NCBI GenBank assembly: GCA_024655825.1
Contig: JANLFJ010000011.1
Location: 22,324-86,323, forward strand
Direction: 5' to 3'
Length of the DNA stretch: 64,000 nt
Origin: Peptococcaceae bacterium
GTDB taxonomy: Bacteria; Bacillota; Peptococcia; DRI-13; PHAD01
Positions 17,601 to 25,489 of the stretch are shown here, in pieces (the first letter of the stretch is position 1; every line of letters begins with the position of its first letter). The notes under the pieces are model-generated. The model had not been told where the DNA came from. It ran no database searches and worked only from the letters and a program-made list of their open reading frames with translations. Both the position numbers and the translations under genes were made by a program.

Positions 17601-18389
17601 ATGAAGATTATTGTTTGTATCAAACAAGTCCCTAATACAAATGAAGTTAAAATAGATCCCAAAACCGGCACCCTAATCAGAGAAGGGGTTCCAAGCATTA
17701 TTAATCCGGATGATAGAAATGCCCTGGAAGCTGCTCTAGTCCTGAAAGAGGAAAATGATGCCGAAGTAATCGTTTTAAGCATGGGACCTCCCCAGGCTGA
17801 ATTTGCGATTAGAGAAGCCCTGGCCTTGGGGGCCGACAGGGGTATACTTTTATCCGATAGTGCCTTTGCCGGGTCTGATACCTGGGCTACTTCCTATATT
17901 TTGGCCGCAGCCATTAGAAAAATTGGACAATTTGACCTTGTCCTTTGCGGCCGCCAGGCAATTGACGGGGATACCGCCCAAGTAGGTCCGGAGATTGCGG
18001 AGTTTTTAGATATTCCCCAGGTAACATATGTGAAAAAAATAACAATGATGGAGCATCGCAAAGTTGTGATAGAAAGAATGCTGGAAGATGGATACGAGGT
18101 TGTGGAAACCAGCTGTCCGTTATTATTGACGACTGTCAAGGAATTGAATGAACCGCGTTATCCCACGGTCGGCGGGATTATTGACGCTTTCGACAAACAA
18201 GAAATTACATTATGGACTGCAACAGACATTGGAGTCGATCCAAAAAAAATAGGCCTTAAAGGATCGCCTACCCGTGTTTTGAAAACCTTTACACCGCCTC
18301 CGAAAGGAAAAGGTAAAATTTTGCAAGGCTCCCCCAAAGAAATGGTTTTCCAGCTGATACAAGAATTAAGCGCTAAGAATGTTTTGTAA
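17601..18389 (+). CDS. etfB: Electron transfer flavoprotein beta subunit
   Basis: The 262-residue protein is EtfB, with KIIVCIKQVPNTNEVK at the start and CGRQAIDGDTAQVGPEIAE in the middle, a form common in the anaerobic, electron-bifurcating Etf groups. EtfB binds the nucleotide (AMP, or the NADH-reactive FAD in bifurcating types). I place the start at 17601 because AAAGGGG lies about ten bases upstream; an ATG at 17592 is too close to it. It forms a heterodimer with the EtfA encoded 11 bases downstream. Confidence 0.93.
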   Translation: MKIIVCIKQVPNTNEVKIDPKTGTLIREGVPSIINPDDRNALEAALVLKEENDAEVIVLSMGPPQAEFAIREALALGADRGILLSDSAFAGSDTWATSYILAAAIRKIGQFDLVLCGRQAIDGDTAQVGPEIAEFLDIPQVTYVKKITMMEHRKVVIERMLEDGYEVVETSCPLLLTTVKELNEPRYPTVGGIIDAFDKQEITLWTATDIGVDPKKIGLKGSPTRVLKTFTPPPKGKGKILQGSPKEMVFQLIQELSAKNVL

Positions 18390-18400
18390 GGAGGACAAAA

Positions 18401-19600
18401 ATGAGTATTCTGATTGACAGGAAAAAGTGCGCGGGCTGTGGAGCATGTATTGAAGCATGTCCTTTTCAGGCCATCAATCTAACAGACGGCGTTGCTGAAA
18501 TAAATGAAAATTGCAGGGTATGCGGCGCCTGTATTAAAGTATGTCCCGTTGAAGCAATTATGCTTGTAGAAAAGGAAAAACAACAAAAAACAGAGATGGA
18601 GACTTACCGCGGTGTGTGGGTTTTTGCAGAACAGCGAGCAGGCAAGATTTCGAATATTGCATTTGAACTTCTAGGCGAAGGGCGAAAACTGGCGGATGCA
18701 TTAGGAGTTGAGTTGTCTGCGTTTTTAATTGGTCATGAGGTGGCGGGCAGAGCAGCAGAACTCTTCTCCTATGGCGCCGATAATGTTTATCTCACCGAGG
18801 ATCCGGAATTGAAGGACTACCGGACTGAAAGCTATGCGGGAGTCATTTGTGCGGCAATCGAAAAGTATAAACCGGAAATAGTTTTGATTGGAGCGACAAA
18901 TATTGGAAGAGACCTGGGACCACGCGTTGCCGCGCGGATCGGGACAGGGCTGACCGCAGACTGCACGGGGTTAAGCATTGACCTTGAAAGGAGGCTCCTT
19001 TTGCAGACCAGACCGGCATTCGGCGGAAACCTAATGGCTACTATTATTTGCCCCGACAGCCGGCCGCAAATGGCTACTGTTCGCCCGGGTGTGATGAAAA
19101 AAATAAACAAAGTCTCTTTCCAGAACGGCAAAGTAATAAGAGTTGATTATCCTAAAAGCATCTTGAATGTACGCACCCGTGTGAGAGAAATAATCAGGGA
19201 AACAAGCAAGGTTGTTAATTTGGAAGAGGCCCAGATTATTGTCTCGGGGGGACGCGGCCTGGGTGGACCCGATGGTTTTTCCCTTCTGGAAAAGGTGGCC
19301 GAGAAACTGGGAGGTGTTGTGGGAGCTTCGCGCGGGGCTGTGGATTCTGGCTGGATTGACAGTTCCCATCAGGTTGGGCAGACAGGTAAAACGGTTCACC
19401 CTAAAATTTATATAGCCTGTGGAATTTCAGGAGCTATCCAGCATGTGGCAGGTATGCAGAACTCGGGCATCATCGTGGCAATAAACAAAAACCCGCTTGC
19501 GCCAATTTTTGAAATCGCGGATTATGGAATTGTAGGCGACATCTACCAGGTTCTACCAATATTCCTGGAAGCGCTTGAAGCTAAAAGAAAAACCAGTTAA
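18401..19600 (+). CDS. etfA: Electron transfer flavoprotein alpha subunit with N-terminal ferredoxin domain
   Basis: The 399-residue protein has an N-terminal 2[4Fe-4S] ferredoxin domain with two complete CxxCxxCxxxCP sets (C10, C13, C16, C20 and C38, C41, C44, C48). It is followed by a normal EtfA with the C-terminal FAD motif (GGRGLGGPDGFSLLEKVAE, SRGAVDSGWIDSSHQVGQTG, YIACGISGAIQH). Etf alpha chains with such a domain are known from bifurcating complexes such as caffeyl-CoA reductase (CarE) and lactate dehydrogenase-Etf. Together with the dehydrogenase, this suggests coupling of NADH and ferredoxin to acyl-CoA reduction or the reverse; bifurcation itself is inferred. Confidence 0.94.
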   Translation: MSILIDRKKCAGCGACIEACPFQAINLTDGVAEINENCRVCGACIKVCPVEAIMLVEKEKQQKTEMETYRGVWVFAEQRAGKISNIAFELLGEGRKLADALGVELSAFLIGHEVAGRAAELFSYGADNVYLTEDPELKDYRTESYAGVICAAIEKYKPEIVLIGATNIGRDLGPRVAARIGTGLTADCTGLSIDLERRLLLQTRPAFGGNLMATIICPDSRPQMATVRPGVMKKINKVSFQNGKVIRVDYPKSILNVRTRVREIIRETSKVVNLEEAQIIVSGGRGLGGPDGFSLLEKVAEKLGGVVGASRGAVDSGWIDSSHQVGQTGKTVHPKIYIACGISGAIQHVAGMQNSGIIVAINKNPLAPIFEIADYGIVGDIYQVLPIFLEALEAKRKTS

Positions 19601-19660
19601 TCTATACCAAAGCGGTTGCAGGCAAAGGAGATTTCTATAACTAATTCTTGCCTCTATGAC

Positions 19661-19695
19661 AAAGAACCAAGCCGTTTTGTCTGGCTTGGTTCTTT
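19661..19695 (+). terminator. Hairpin after etfA
   Basis: AAAGAACCAAGCC (19661-19673) pairs perfectly with GGCTTGGTTCTTT (19683-19695). It very likely ends the operon, although the T-run is built into the stem. Confidence 0.75.
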
Positions 19696-19851
19696 GTATA
19701 TATAAATTTTGGTGAAGGGAATCGAAATCAATAATTTTTCCTGACTTTATCAGTTGAAATCCTTCTTCCCTGGACGAAATGCGGTTTTACCTTCCCGAAT
19801 ACCGGAAAATGCGGATAAAATGAACTCCTGATTACTCCGAAATATTTTGTT

Positions 19852-19895
19852 AAAAAAGGCTCACTGGTGCCTTGAATAACAAAGCACCAGTGAGC
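19852..19895 (-). terminator. Terminator of the orphan riboswitch (minus strand)
   Basis: Read on the minus strand, GCTCACTGGTGC (19895-19884) pairs perfectly with GCACCAGTGAGC (19870-19859) and is followed by CTTTTTT. It sits about 12 bases 3' of the aptamer, the place of a riboswitch expression platform. No gene lies beyond it on this strand before etfA. Confidence 0.8.
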
Positions 19896-19907
19896 TAAAT
19901 AGCTTCC

Positions 19908-19998
19908 TACGGCAGTCCGGCGCTCATCGAGATACAGGTGCTCACATTAGATTCGTGATTTTGCGTCCCTGTCTTTCGAGCAGGGTTGATTTTTCGGT
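19908..19998 (-). ncRNA. Cyclic-di-GMP-I (GEMM) riboswitch-like aptamer
   Basis: The minus strand reads AACCCTG-CTCGAAAGA-CAGGGACGCAAAA, then TCACGAATCTAA, and after a variable arm GCCGGACTGCCG. This reproduces the GEMM layout: a GNRA-capped first hairpin, the conserved GGGACGCAAA joining strand, the CNAA segment and the closing GCCGG-CTGCC helix. A perfect terminator follows on the same strand. No regulated gene is present, so it is an orphan, perhaps cut off when the neighbouring IS4 and ger region was rearranged. Ligand identity (c-di-GMP or a related dinucleotide) is by family resemblance only. Confidence 0.72.
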
Positions 19999-20052
19999 AA
20001 AAAATATTCGTTTTTTATTTCGCTATAACTAGGACTATTTTATATATTTTAT

Positions 20053-20917
20053 CACTAGCGTTGCAAGAAACTGAAATCTATTTGTCGACCGGGGATACGT
20101 GGACTATCGCAAGTTCAATCAATACTGCCAAGAGGGCACCCTTTTCGTAAGCCGCCTCAAAACAAATGCCGTAGCGGATGTACAAAAAGAACTTCCAATA
20201 GCCCCAGGAAGTGCATTAATAGAGATTGCATCGCCATTCTGGGCGGTTATTTAACAAGAATGGAATACCCTCTGCGCTTGATTGAAACAAGGGATACCGA
20301 AGGGAAACCTGTTACAATTGTGACGAACGTATTCACCATGAGCGCCGAAGAAATCGGGGAATTGTACCGCTATCGCTGGCAGATTGAGATTTTTTTCAAA
20401 TGGCTCAAGCAGCATTTGCATGTAAAGCATCTGTACGGCTTAGGTCAACAGGCGGTGGAGAACCAGTTGTATATTGCGTTAGCAACCTACTGCCTATTAA
20501 TGATGCTCCGGCTTGAGTCCGGCTTTTGAAGGCCCACTGCTCACCGTCAAACGACTGCTCTGTGCCTGTCTTTACGAACCCTTTGAGGTATTCATCCAAA
20601 AAATCACTCACAAGAGCAAACGAAGCTCTAAGGGTCGACGAAGATTGAACCATGAACTAGTATTTAAGCAGCTACTAATCCAGGTCGTGGCAGGCGAAAC
20701 AGACTTTCTTGATGATTTAACTTATGACCCCGTAATTCTCTAAACAAGCATATGTTGGTAAAATGTGGAATGGGACTACTCTCTATTAGTTCTAGTCCTT
20801 TTAGCCACCGGTGAGAAGGAGTTGTTAACATATATTATTATATATGGTTAATATAGTAAGTCGAGGTCTAAAATATTGTGATTTATTTTTTTGTTTGGTT
20901 TTTATGCAACGCTAGTG
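20053..20917 (+). mobile_element. IS4-family insertion sequence remnant
   Basis: CACTAGCGTTGCA (20053-20065) and TGCAACGCTAGTG (20905-20917) are perfect 13-bp inverted repeats at the two ends. Only about 865 bp separate the outer ends, far less than a complete IS4-type element of about 1.4-1.6 kb, so the inside has been deleted. I see no target-site duplication. The right end directly abuts a gerA-type gene fragment. Confidence 0.85.
20098..20743 (+). pseudogene. IS4-family transposase, truncated and frameshifted
   Basis: Three reading frames join to give the C-terminal half of an IS4-type DDE transposase. The first part (YRKFNQYCQEGTLFVSRLK, near 20102) shifts near 20240 into LTRMEYPLRLIETRDTEG. 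The frame holding the IS4 hallmark Y-x2-R-x3-E-x6-K (YRYRWQIEIFFKWLKQ) ends in a stop at 20529, and a further shift recovers the tail. The N-terminal part with the first catalytic aspartate is missing. It is inactive. Confidence 0.88.
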
Positions 20918-20937
20918 AATCAGAATAGAAGATAATA

Positions 20938-21220
20938 AAAACCCGGCTCCCAAGACCTGTAGGTTCGGCTGTTACTATTGTGGGCGCTCTGGTCCTCGGG
21001 GAGGCTGCTGTAAATGCCGGCCTTGTCAGCGCTCCTAGCGGTTCAGGCGGTCTCGTTGCGTTCCTTTGGCCTACCCTATACGTCTTCTATGGCTCCTTAT
21101 GACATGGAAGGCCTAAAGGATTATGGTTTAAAGCTTCCTCTGTGGTTATTGAAGAAAAGACCTGGTTCTCTTGCCAAAGAGAATAAAATAAGGCAGGGCG
21201 GGACAAGAAATAACTCATGA
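20938..21220 (+). pseudogene. Spore germination protein (GerA family) C-terminal remnant
   Basis: From 20938 the frame reads TRLPRPVGSAVTIVGALVLG and EAAVNAGLVSAP, a hallmark of the membrane half of GerA/GerKA/SpoVAF proteins, which carry germinant signals in the spore inner membrane. After a shift and apparent internal deletion near 21040-21060, another frame gives RSFGLPYTSSMAPYDMEGLK and the usual C-terminal tail ending at 21220. The N-terminal two thirds are gone, replaced by the IS4 remnant. No gerB or gerC follows. It marks the host as a spore former or a recent descendant of one. Confidence 0.8.
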
Positions 21221-21239
21221 AGGCAAATAGATGACGCAG

Positions 21240-21276
21240 CCGCAGGAATTCAATTCACACCGCAGGAATTCAATTC
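21240..21276. repeat. Short tandem direct repeat
   Basis: CCGCAGGAATTCAATTC occurs twice (21240-21256 and 21260-21276) with a three-base spacer, about 120 bases upstream of the M23 protein gene. No function is evident. Confidence 0.7.
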
Positions 21277-21393
21277 CTTGTAGTGAGGGGATTTCTGTGC
21301 TATAATCGCTGTAGCTTTCTTTCGGAAATTTGTTTTAAGATGAGGATGTGAGCAGCCCTAAGGCCGGGTGGTTGATCCGGACCCTGGGAAAGT

Positions 21394-22806
21394 ATGAATC
21401 CTGTTTTTAATTACATACGAAAAATTAAATTGAAAAAATGCATAACGATTATGTCAACGCGCACCGGTCTTGCCTGTTTGGGAATTCTCCTGGCCGCCTG
21501 GGGCGTGTCATACGCCTGTGCAGTGAGAGAGGACGGCCCTCGAGCGCTGTTGGCCGACGGCAGCCGGATAGCCGTGGTGGTTAATGAGAGCCAGGTTAAA
21601 GAAGCTGTTGAAAAAGCCAGGGCTGAGATGGCCCAAGAGAGCGGATTAACGATCACGGGGTTTAAGACGGTATTAAGCTGCGAGAAAGATGAGGGGCAGC
21701 CGGAAGGCGAGCCGCTGGCGGAGAAAGAACTGGTCGGCCTGCTGAAAGAAAGGCTGGAATGGAAGGTTGACGCTTTTGCCATCTGCGTTAACGGTAAAAG
21801 CATCCTCTGCCTGGCTGATGAATCTTCAGCCAGGGAAGCCCTGGAAAGACTAAAAGAGCGGTACCTGTCCCAGGAAAAGGAAGAGTATGCCTTGGATGCT
21901 CTTGGTTATGCCGAAGAGGTGAATATAAAAGCGGAGGAGTGTCTCCTTAAAGACATCAAGACCCCGGAGCAAGCTGAAGAAGTTTTAGCCCGGGGCCTGG
22001 ATAGGATGGAGCAATACATTGTAAAAAGCGGCGATACCTTATGGACGATTGCCCGTGACAACAACACGACGGTGGAGGAGTTGAGGGAAGCTAACCCGCA
22101 AATAAACGGCGACCTCTTGAGGATCGGGCAGAAGATAGAGTTAAAACGGTTGGAACCTCTGCTTAACGTTGTTTATACGCTGACCACAACAGTCATAGAG
22201 AAAACACCTTACAGGGTGGTTTATGAAAACGATGCCGGCATGTACCGTCACCAGCAAAAAGTTAAGCAGGAAGGCGCTTATGGGTCTTGCAGGGTAACAT
22301 ACCGGATAACCAAGTCCAACGGTTTGGAAACAGCAAGGCAAGTGCTTGCGGAAGAGGTGCTTGCGGAGCCTGTCGCCCGGGTAGTGGTCCGGGGGACTAG
22401 AAGCATGGTCGTATCCTCCCGCTCAGGAAACTGGCAGGGACAGCTTGAATGGCCCATCCAGGGACCTGTTACTTCCGGGTATGGTTACCGGGGGCGGGAG
22501 TTCCACGCCGCTATCGACATAGACGGCGTGACGGGAGATCCAGTTTATGCGGCGGCAAGCGGAACTGTTATTTTTACCGGCTGGGCAGGAAACCTGGGGA
22601 AGTGTATTGCCATTGACCACGATTATGGGCTGGTCACCCGGTATGCCCATCTGGAGAGTATAAATGTTTCTGCCGGTCAAAAAGTCAGCGGCGGCAGTTT
22701 AATCGGCCAAGTTGGTTCTACCGGCCGGAGCACCGGTTCACACTTGCACTTTGAGGTTTGGGACAACGGGCAGCCGCAGAACCCCTTGCGCTACTTGAAT
22801 AAATAA
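21394..22806 (+). CDS. Membrane-anchored LysM-G5-M23 peptidase
   Basis: The 470-residue protein has one N-terminal membrane segment (about residues 22-42). A LysM peptidoglycan-binding motif follows at about residues 209-252 (YIVKSGDTLWTIARDNNTTV), then a G5 domain (VIEKTPYRVVYENDAGMYRH). The C-terminal M23/LytM domain has the zinc motif HAAIDID and the distal HLHFEVWDNG. Both metal motifs look intact, so it should be an active endopeptidase acting on wall peptides outside the membrane. This domain order recurs in sporulating Firmicutes, where such proteins remodel wall or engulfment septa. It stands alone, bounded by ger debris upstream and a terminator downstream. Confidence 0.92.
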   Translation: MNPVFNYIRKIKLKKCITIMSTRTGLACLGILLAAWGVSYACAVREDGPRALLADGSRIAVVVNESQVKEAVEKARAEMAQESGLTITGFKTVLSCEKDEGQPEGEPLAEKELVGLLKERLEWKVDAFAICVNGKSILCLADESSAREALERLKERYLSQEKEEYALDALGYAEEVNIKAEECLLKDIKTPEQAEEVLARGLDRMEQYIVKSGDTLWTIARDNNTTVEELREANPQINGDLLRIGQKIELKRLEPLLNVVYTLTTTVIEKTPYRVVYENDAGMYRHQQKVKQEGAYGSCRVTYRITKSNGLETARQVLAEEVLAEPVARVVVRGTRSMVVSSRSGNWQGQLEWPIQGPVTSGYGYRGREFHAAIDIDGVTGDPVYAAASGTVIFTGWAGNLGKCIAIDHDYGLVTRYAHLESINVSAGQKVSGGSLIGQVGSTGRSTGSHLHFEVWDNGQPQNPLRYLNK

Positions 22807-22828
22807 CGTTCAATAGTAAATTGCCTGT

Positions 22829-22858
22829 AAATCTCCTGTTTGTACAAGCAGGAGATTT
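22829..22858 (+). terminator. Hairpin after the M23 gene
   Basis: AAATCTCCTG (22829-22838) pairs with CAGGAGATTT (22849-22858), and the inner TTGTACAA extends the stem. The following sequence is T/A rich. Confidence 0.65.
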
Positions 22859-22862
22859 ATTA

Positions 22863-22907
22863 TTGACATATGTTCATAAACAATTTATAATTAATAATGA
22901 ACATATG
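22863..22907 (+). promoter_or_regulatory. Consensus promoter overlapped by palindromic operator
   Basis: TTGACA (22863-22868) and TATAAT (22886-22891) are both perfect with exactly 17 bases between. An inverted repeat, CATATGTTCAT (22867-22877) and ATGAACATATG (22897-22907), brackets the promoter, so a bound repressor would block polymerase. Each arm contains CATATG, itself a palindrome. Such half sites are typical of small winged-helix (ArsR- or MarR-like) repressors; none is encoded nearby. Confidence 0.8.
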
Positions 22908-22965
22908 CCAATAATAAATGAGGGTTAAAACCGTAGAAACAAGCAGAAAAAGGAGGTGAAACAGG

Positions 22966-23298
22966 ATGCCGAGAGGAGACGGAACAGGTCCAATGGGGTT
23001 TGGTCCAATGACCGGTCGCGCTGCGGGCTATTGCGCCGGTTACCCTGTCCCCGGTTTTGCCAACCCCGGTTTTGGTTTTGGCGGTTTCAGCAGAGGACGT
23101 GGTTTCCGGCGCAGGAACATGTACTTTCTGACCGGAATGCCGGGCTGGGCAAGATTTGGATATAATCCCTATTACGGGGTCGGGGTTGTCCCGGCAGTCG
23201 ATGAAAAAACATATTTAAAGAATCAAGCCCAGTTTGTGGAACAGGAACTCCAGCAGATAAAAAAGCGGCTGGATGAACTGGAAAAGGAATCAGAATAA
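22966..23298 (+). CDS. DUF5320 family Gly/Phe-rich protein
   Basis: The 110-residue protein has the family start MPRGDGTGPMGFGPMTGRAA and a low-complexity middle rich in Gly, Phe, Pro and Arg (residues 20-55). A C-terminal coiled coil (about 80-110, FVEQELQQIKKRLDELEKE) ends it. DUF5320 proteins are of unknown function and often occur in anaerobes beside NifB/NifX-like and Mrp/NBP35 iron-sulfur proteins; no such partner is adjacent here. An exceptionally strong AAAGGAGGTG ribosome site and a consensus promoter predict high expression when derepressed. Confidence 0.88.
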   Translation: MPRGDGTGPMGFGPMTGRAAGYCAGYPVPGFANPGFGFGGFSRGRGFRRRNMYFLTGMPGWARFGYNPYYGVGVVPAVDEKTYLKNQAQFVEQELQQIKKRLDELEKESE

Positions 23299-23310
23299 TG
23301 AAAAAGGGGA

Positions 23311-23339
23311 GAGCAGGTAAAAAACCTGCCTCTTTTTTT
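23311..23339 (+). terminator. Terminator after the DUF5320 gene
   Basis: GCAGGT (23313-23318) pairs with ACCTGC (23324-23329), followed by CTCTTTTTTT. Confidence 0.85.
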
Positions 23340-23398
23340 GCAAAAAATGGTGGAAAAACCCGGTCTATGTATTATAGAATAAATATGGTGATGCATGA

Positions 23399-25489
23399 AT
23401 GTTTAAAGAGATCATTAAAAGGGACGGGAAAATAGAAAAGTTTAAGCCGGAAAAGATTACCTGGGCTATCTTTAAAGCGGCTATGGCCTGCGGAGGCAGT
23501 GATTTTGGGCGCGCCGAGTTCCTGTGCCAGCAGGTTTTGGAACTGGCCAAAAAGAAATACGGCGACCAGAGGCCGGATGTGGAAGGCATCCAGGACTTGG
23601 TGGAAAAAGTCCTGATTGAAAACGGCCATGCCCAGACCGCCAAAGCATATATACTGTACCGCGAGAAGAGGAAAAGCGCCCGTGAATTAAACGCGCTCAT
23701 CGGGGCGACCATTGACATGTTCGCCGATTACCTGGGAGAAAGAGACTGGCAGGTCCAGGAGAACGCCAACACCCAGCGAAGCATAAACGGGTTGAATAAC
23801 TATGTGCGCGAGACTTTTACCAAAAAATACTGGCTGCACGAGATCTACCCCGTGGAAGTGAGAGAGGCTCACGAGAACGGCGACTGCCATATCCATGACC
23901 TCGGGTTTTTCGGGCCCTACTGTGCTGGATGGGACCTTCGCCAGCTTCTGGTGCATGGTTTCGGCGGTGTTGACGGCAAGGTGGAGAGCCGGCCGGCTAA
24001 GCACCTGCGCTCATTTTTAGGGCAGATTGTCAACTCCACTTTCACGACCCAGGGTGAAACGGCGGGCGCCCAGGCCTGGTCCAGCATCGACACATACTGC
24101 GCCCCGTTCATACGCTACGACGGCCTTACGTATCAACAGGTGAAGCAGTCGCTGCAGGAGTTTGTCTTCAATATCAATGTGCCTACGCGCGTGGGCTTCC
24201 AGTGCCCGTTTTCCAATCTTACCTTTGATATAAATGTGCCGGAAACCTTGAAAGGGCAGGCTGTCATCTGCGGGGGACAGCCAACGGGAGATGTTTATGG
24301 CGATTTCCAGGCGGAAATGGATGTTTTTAACAAGGCTTTTTGCGAGGTTATGCTGGAGGGAGACGCCAAAGGGCGGGTCTTTACCTTTCCCATTCCCACC
24401 ATTAATATTACCAAGGGATTTGACTGGAACAACCCGGTGGTTGACGAGTTCATGAAAATAACCTGCAAGTATGGCATACCATATTTTGCTAATTATATCA
24501 ATTCAGACCTTTCGCCTGATGATGCCGTCTCCATGTGTTGCCGCCTTCGCCTGAACACGAAAGAACTCCGAAAAAGGGGAGGAGGGCTTTTCGGCAGCAA
24601 TCCCATGACCGGTTCCATCGGGGTTTTTACCATCAATCTGCCCCGTATAGGTTATCTTTCCTCATCGGCCAGCGAATTTAAAACGAGGCTTTGGAAAATG
24701 GCCTGTATCGGCAAAACATCACTGGAAATAAAGAGGAAGATCATAGAAAAATTGAGCGATGACGGGTTGTACCCCTATTCAAGCTTCTTCTTGCGAGACA
24801 TTAAAGAAAGGACAGGCCAGTACTGGTACAACCACTTCAGCACCATTGGCATCGTGGGCATGAACGAGGCACTCCTCAACTTCATGGGTAAGGACATAAC
24901 CACCAGCGAAGGCCAGGAGTTTGCCGTCGAAATACTGGAGTACTTGAGGGAGATTCTCGTGGAATTCCAGGAGGAAACGGGACACGTATACAACCTGGAA
25001 GCAACACCGGCGGAAGGGACTTCCTACCGCCTGGCCCAGCTTGATAAGATGAAATACCCCGATATTATCACCGCCGGCGTAAATGTGCCATATTATACCA
25101 ATTCCAGCCAGGTGCCGGTGGGGTACACCGATGACATATTCCAGGTATTGGAGCTTCAAGACAGGCTGCAGAGTCTTTATACAGGGGGCACGGTCCAGCA
25201 CCTTTACCTGGGCGAAAGCATCGAAGACATCGAAACCTGCAAAAACTTGATCAAAAAAATCTTTGAGCGCTATAAGATGCCGTATATCTCTATTACTCCC
25301 ACCTTCAGCATTTGCAAGGAACATGGTTATCTAAAGGGCGAGCAGTTCAGCTGCCCCCAGTGCGGCCAGCCGGCCGAGGTCTGGTCCAGGGTAACGGGCT
25401 ATTTAAGACCGGTGCAGAATTACAACAAAGGGAAGAAAGAAGAGTATTTCAACCGCAAAAAATTCAAGCTTCCCTCCACGTTATCATGA
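23399..25489 (+). CDS. nrdD: Anaerobic ribonucleoside-triphosphate reductase
   Basis: The 696-residue class III reductase makes deoxyribonucleotides without oxygen using a glycyl radical. An ATP-cone regulatory domain occupies about residues 1-95 (IIKRDGKIEKFKPEKITWAI). The catalytic barrel contains NINVPTRVGFQCPFSN and the conserved cysteine region MCCRLRLN. Near the end are cysteines C639, C652 and C655, a zinc site with one likely histidine ligand, and then the glycyl radical loop RVTGYLRPV with G667. The stop overlaps the start of nrdG by four bases, so the reductase and its activase are translationally coupled. The ribosome site is weak. Confidence 0.95.
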   Translation: MFKEIIKRDGKIEKFKPEKITWAIFKAAMACGGSDFGRAEFLCQQVLELAKKKYGDQRPDVEGIQDLVEKVLIENGHAQTAKAYILYREKRKSARELNALIGATIDMFADYLGERDWQVQENANTQRSINGLNNYVRETFTKKYWLHEIYPVEVREAHENGDCHIHDLGFFGPYCAGWDLRQLLVHGFGGVDGKVESRPAKHLRSFLGQIVNSTFTTQGETAGAQAWSSIDTYCAPFIRYDGLTYQQVKQSLQEFVFNINVPTRVGFQCPFSNLTFDINVPETLKGQAVICGGQPTGDVYGDFQAEMDVFNKAFCEVMLEGDAKGRVFTFPIPTINITKGFDWNNPVVDEFMKITCKYGIPYFANYINSDLSPDDAVSMCCRLRLNTKELRKRGGGLFGSNPMTGSIGVFTINLPRIGYLSSSASEFKTRLWKMACIGKTSLEIKRKIIEKLSDDGLYPYSSFFLRDIKERTGQYWYNHFSTIGIVGMNEALLNFMGKDITTSEGQEFAVEILEYLREILVEFQEETGHVYNLEATPAEGTSYRLAQLDKMKYPDIITAGVNVPYYTNSSQVPVGYTDDIFQVLELQDRLQSLYTGGTVQHLYLGESIEDIETCKNLIKKIFERYKMPYISITPTFSICKEHGYLKGEQFSCPQCGQPAEVWSRVTGYLRPVQNYNKGKKEEYFNRKKFKLPSTLS

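Noticed and set aside
21240..21276. Tandem 17-base repeat as a possible CRISPR or iteron
   Set aside because: Only two copies with a three-base spacer; too few and too close for CRISPR, and no replication genes are near.
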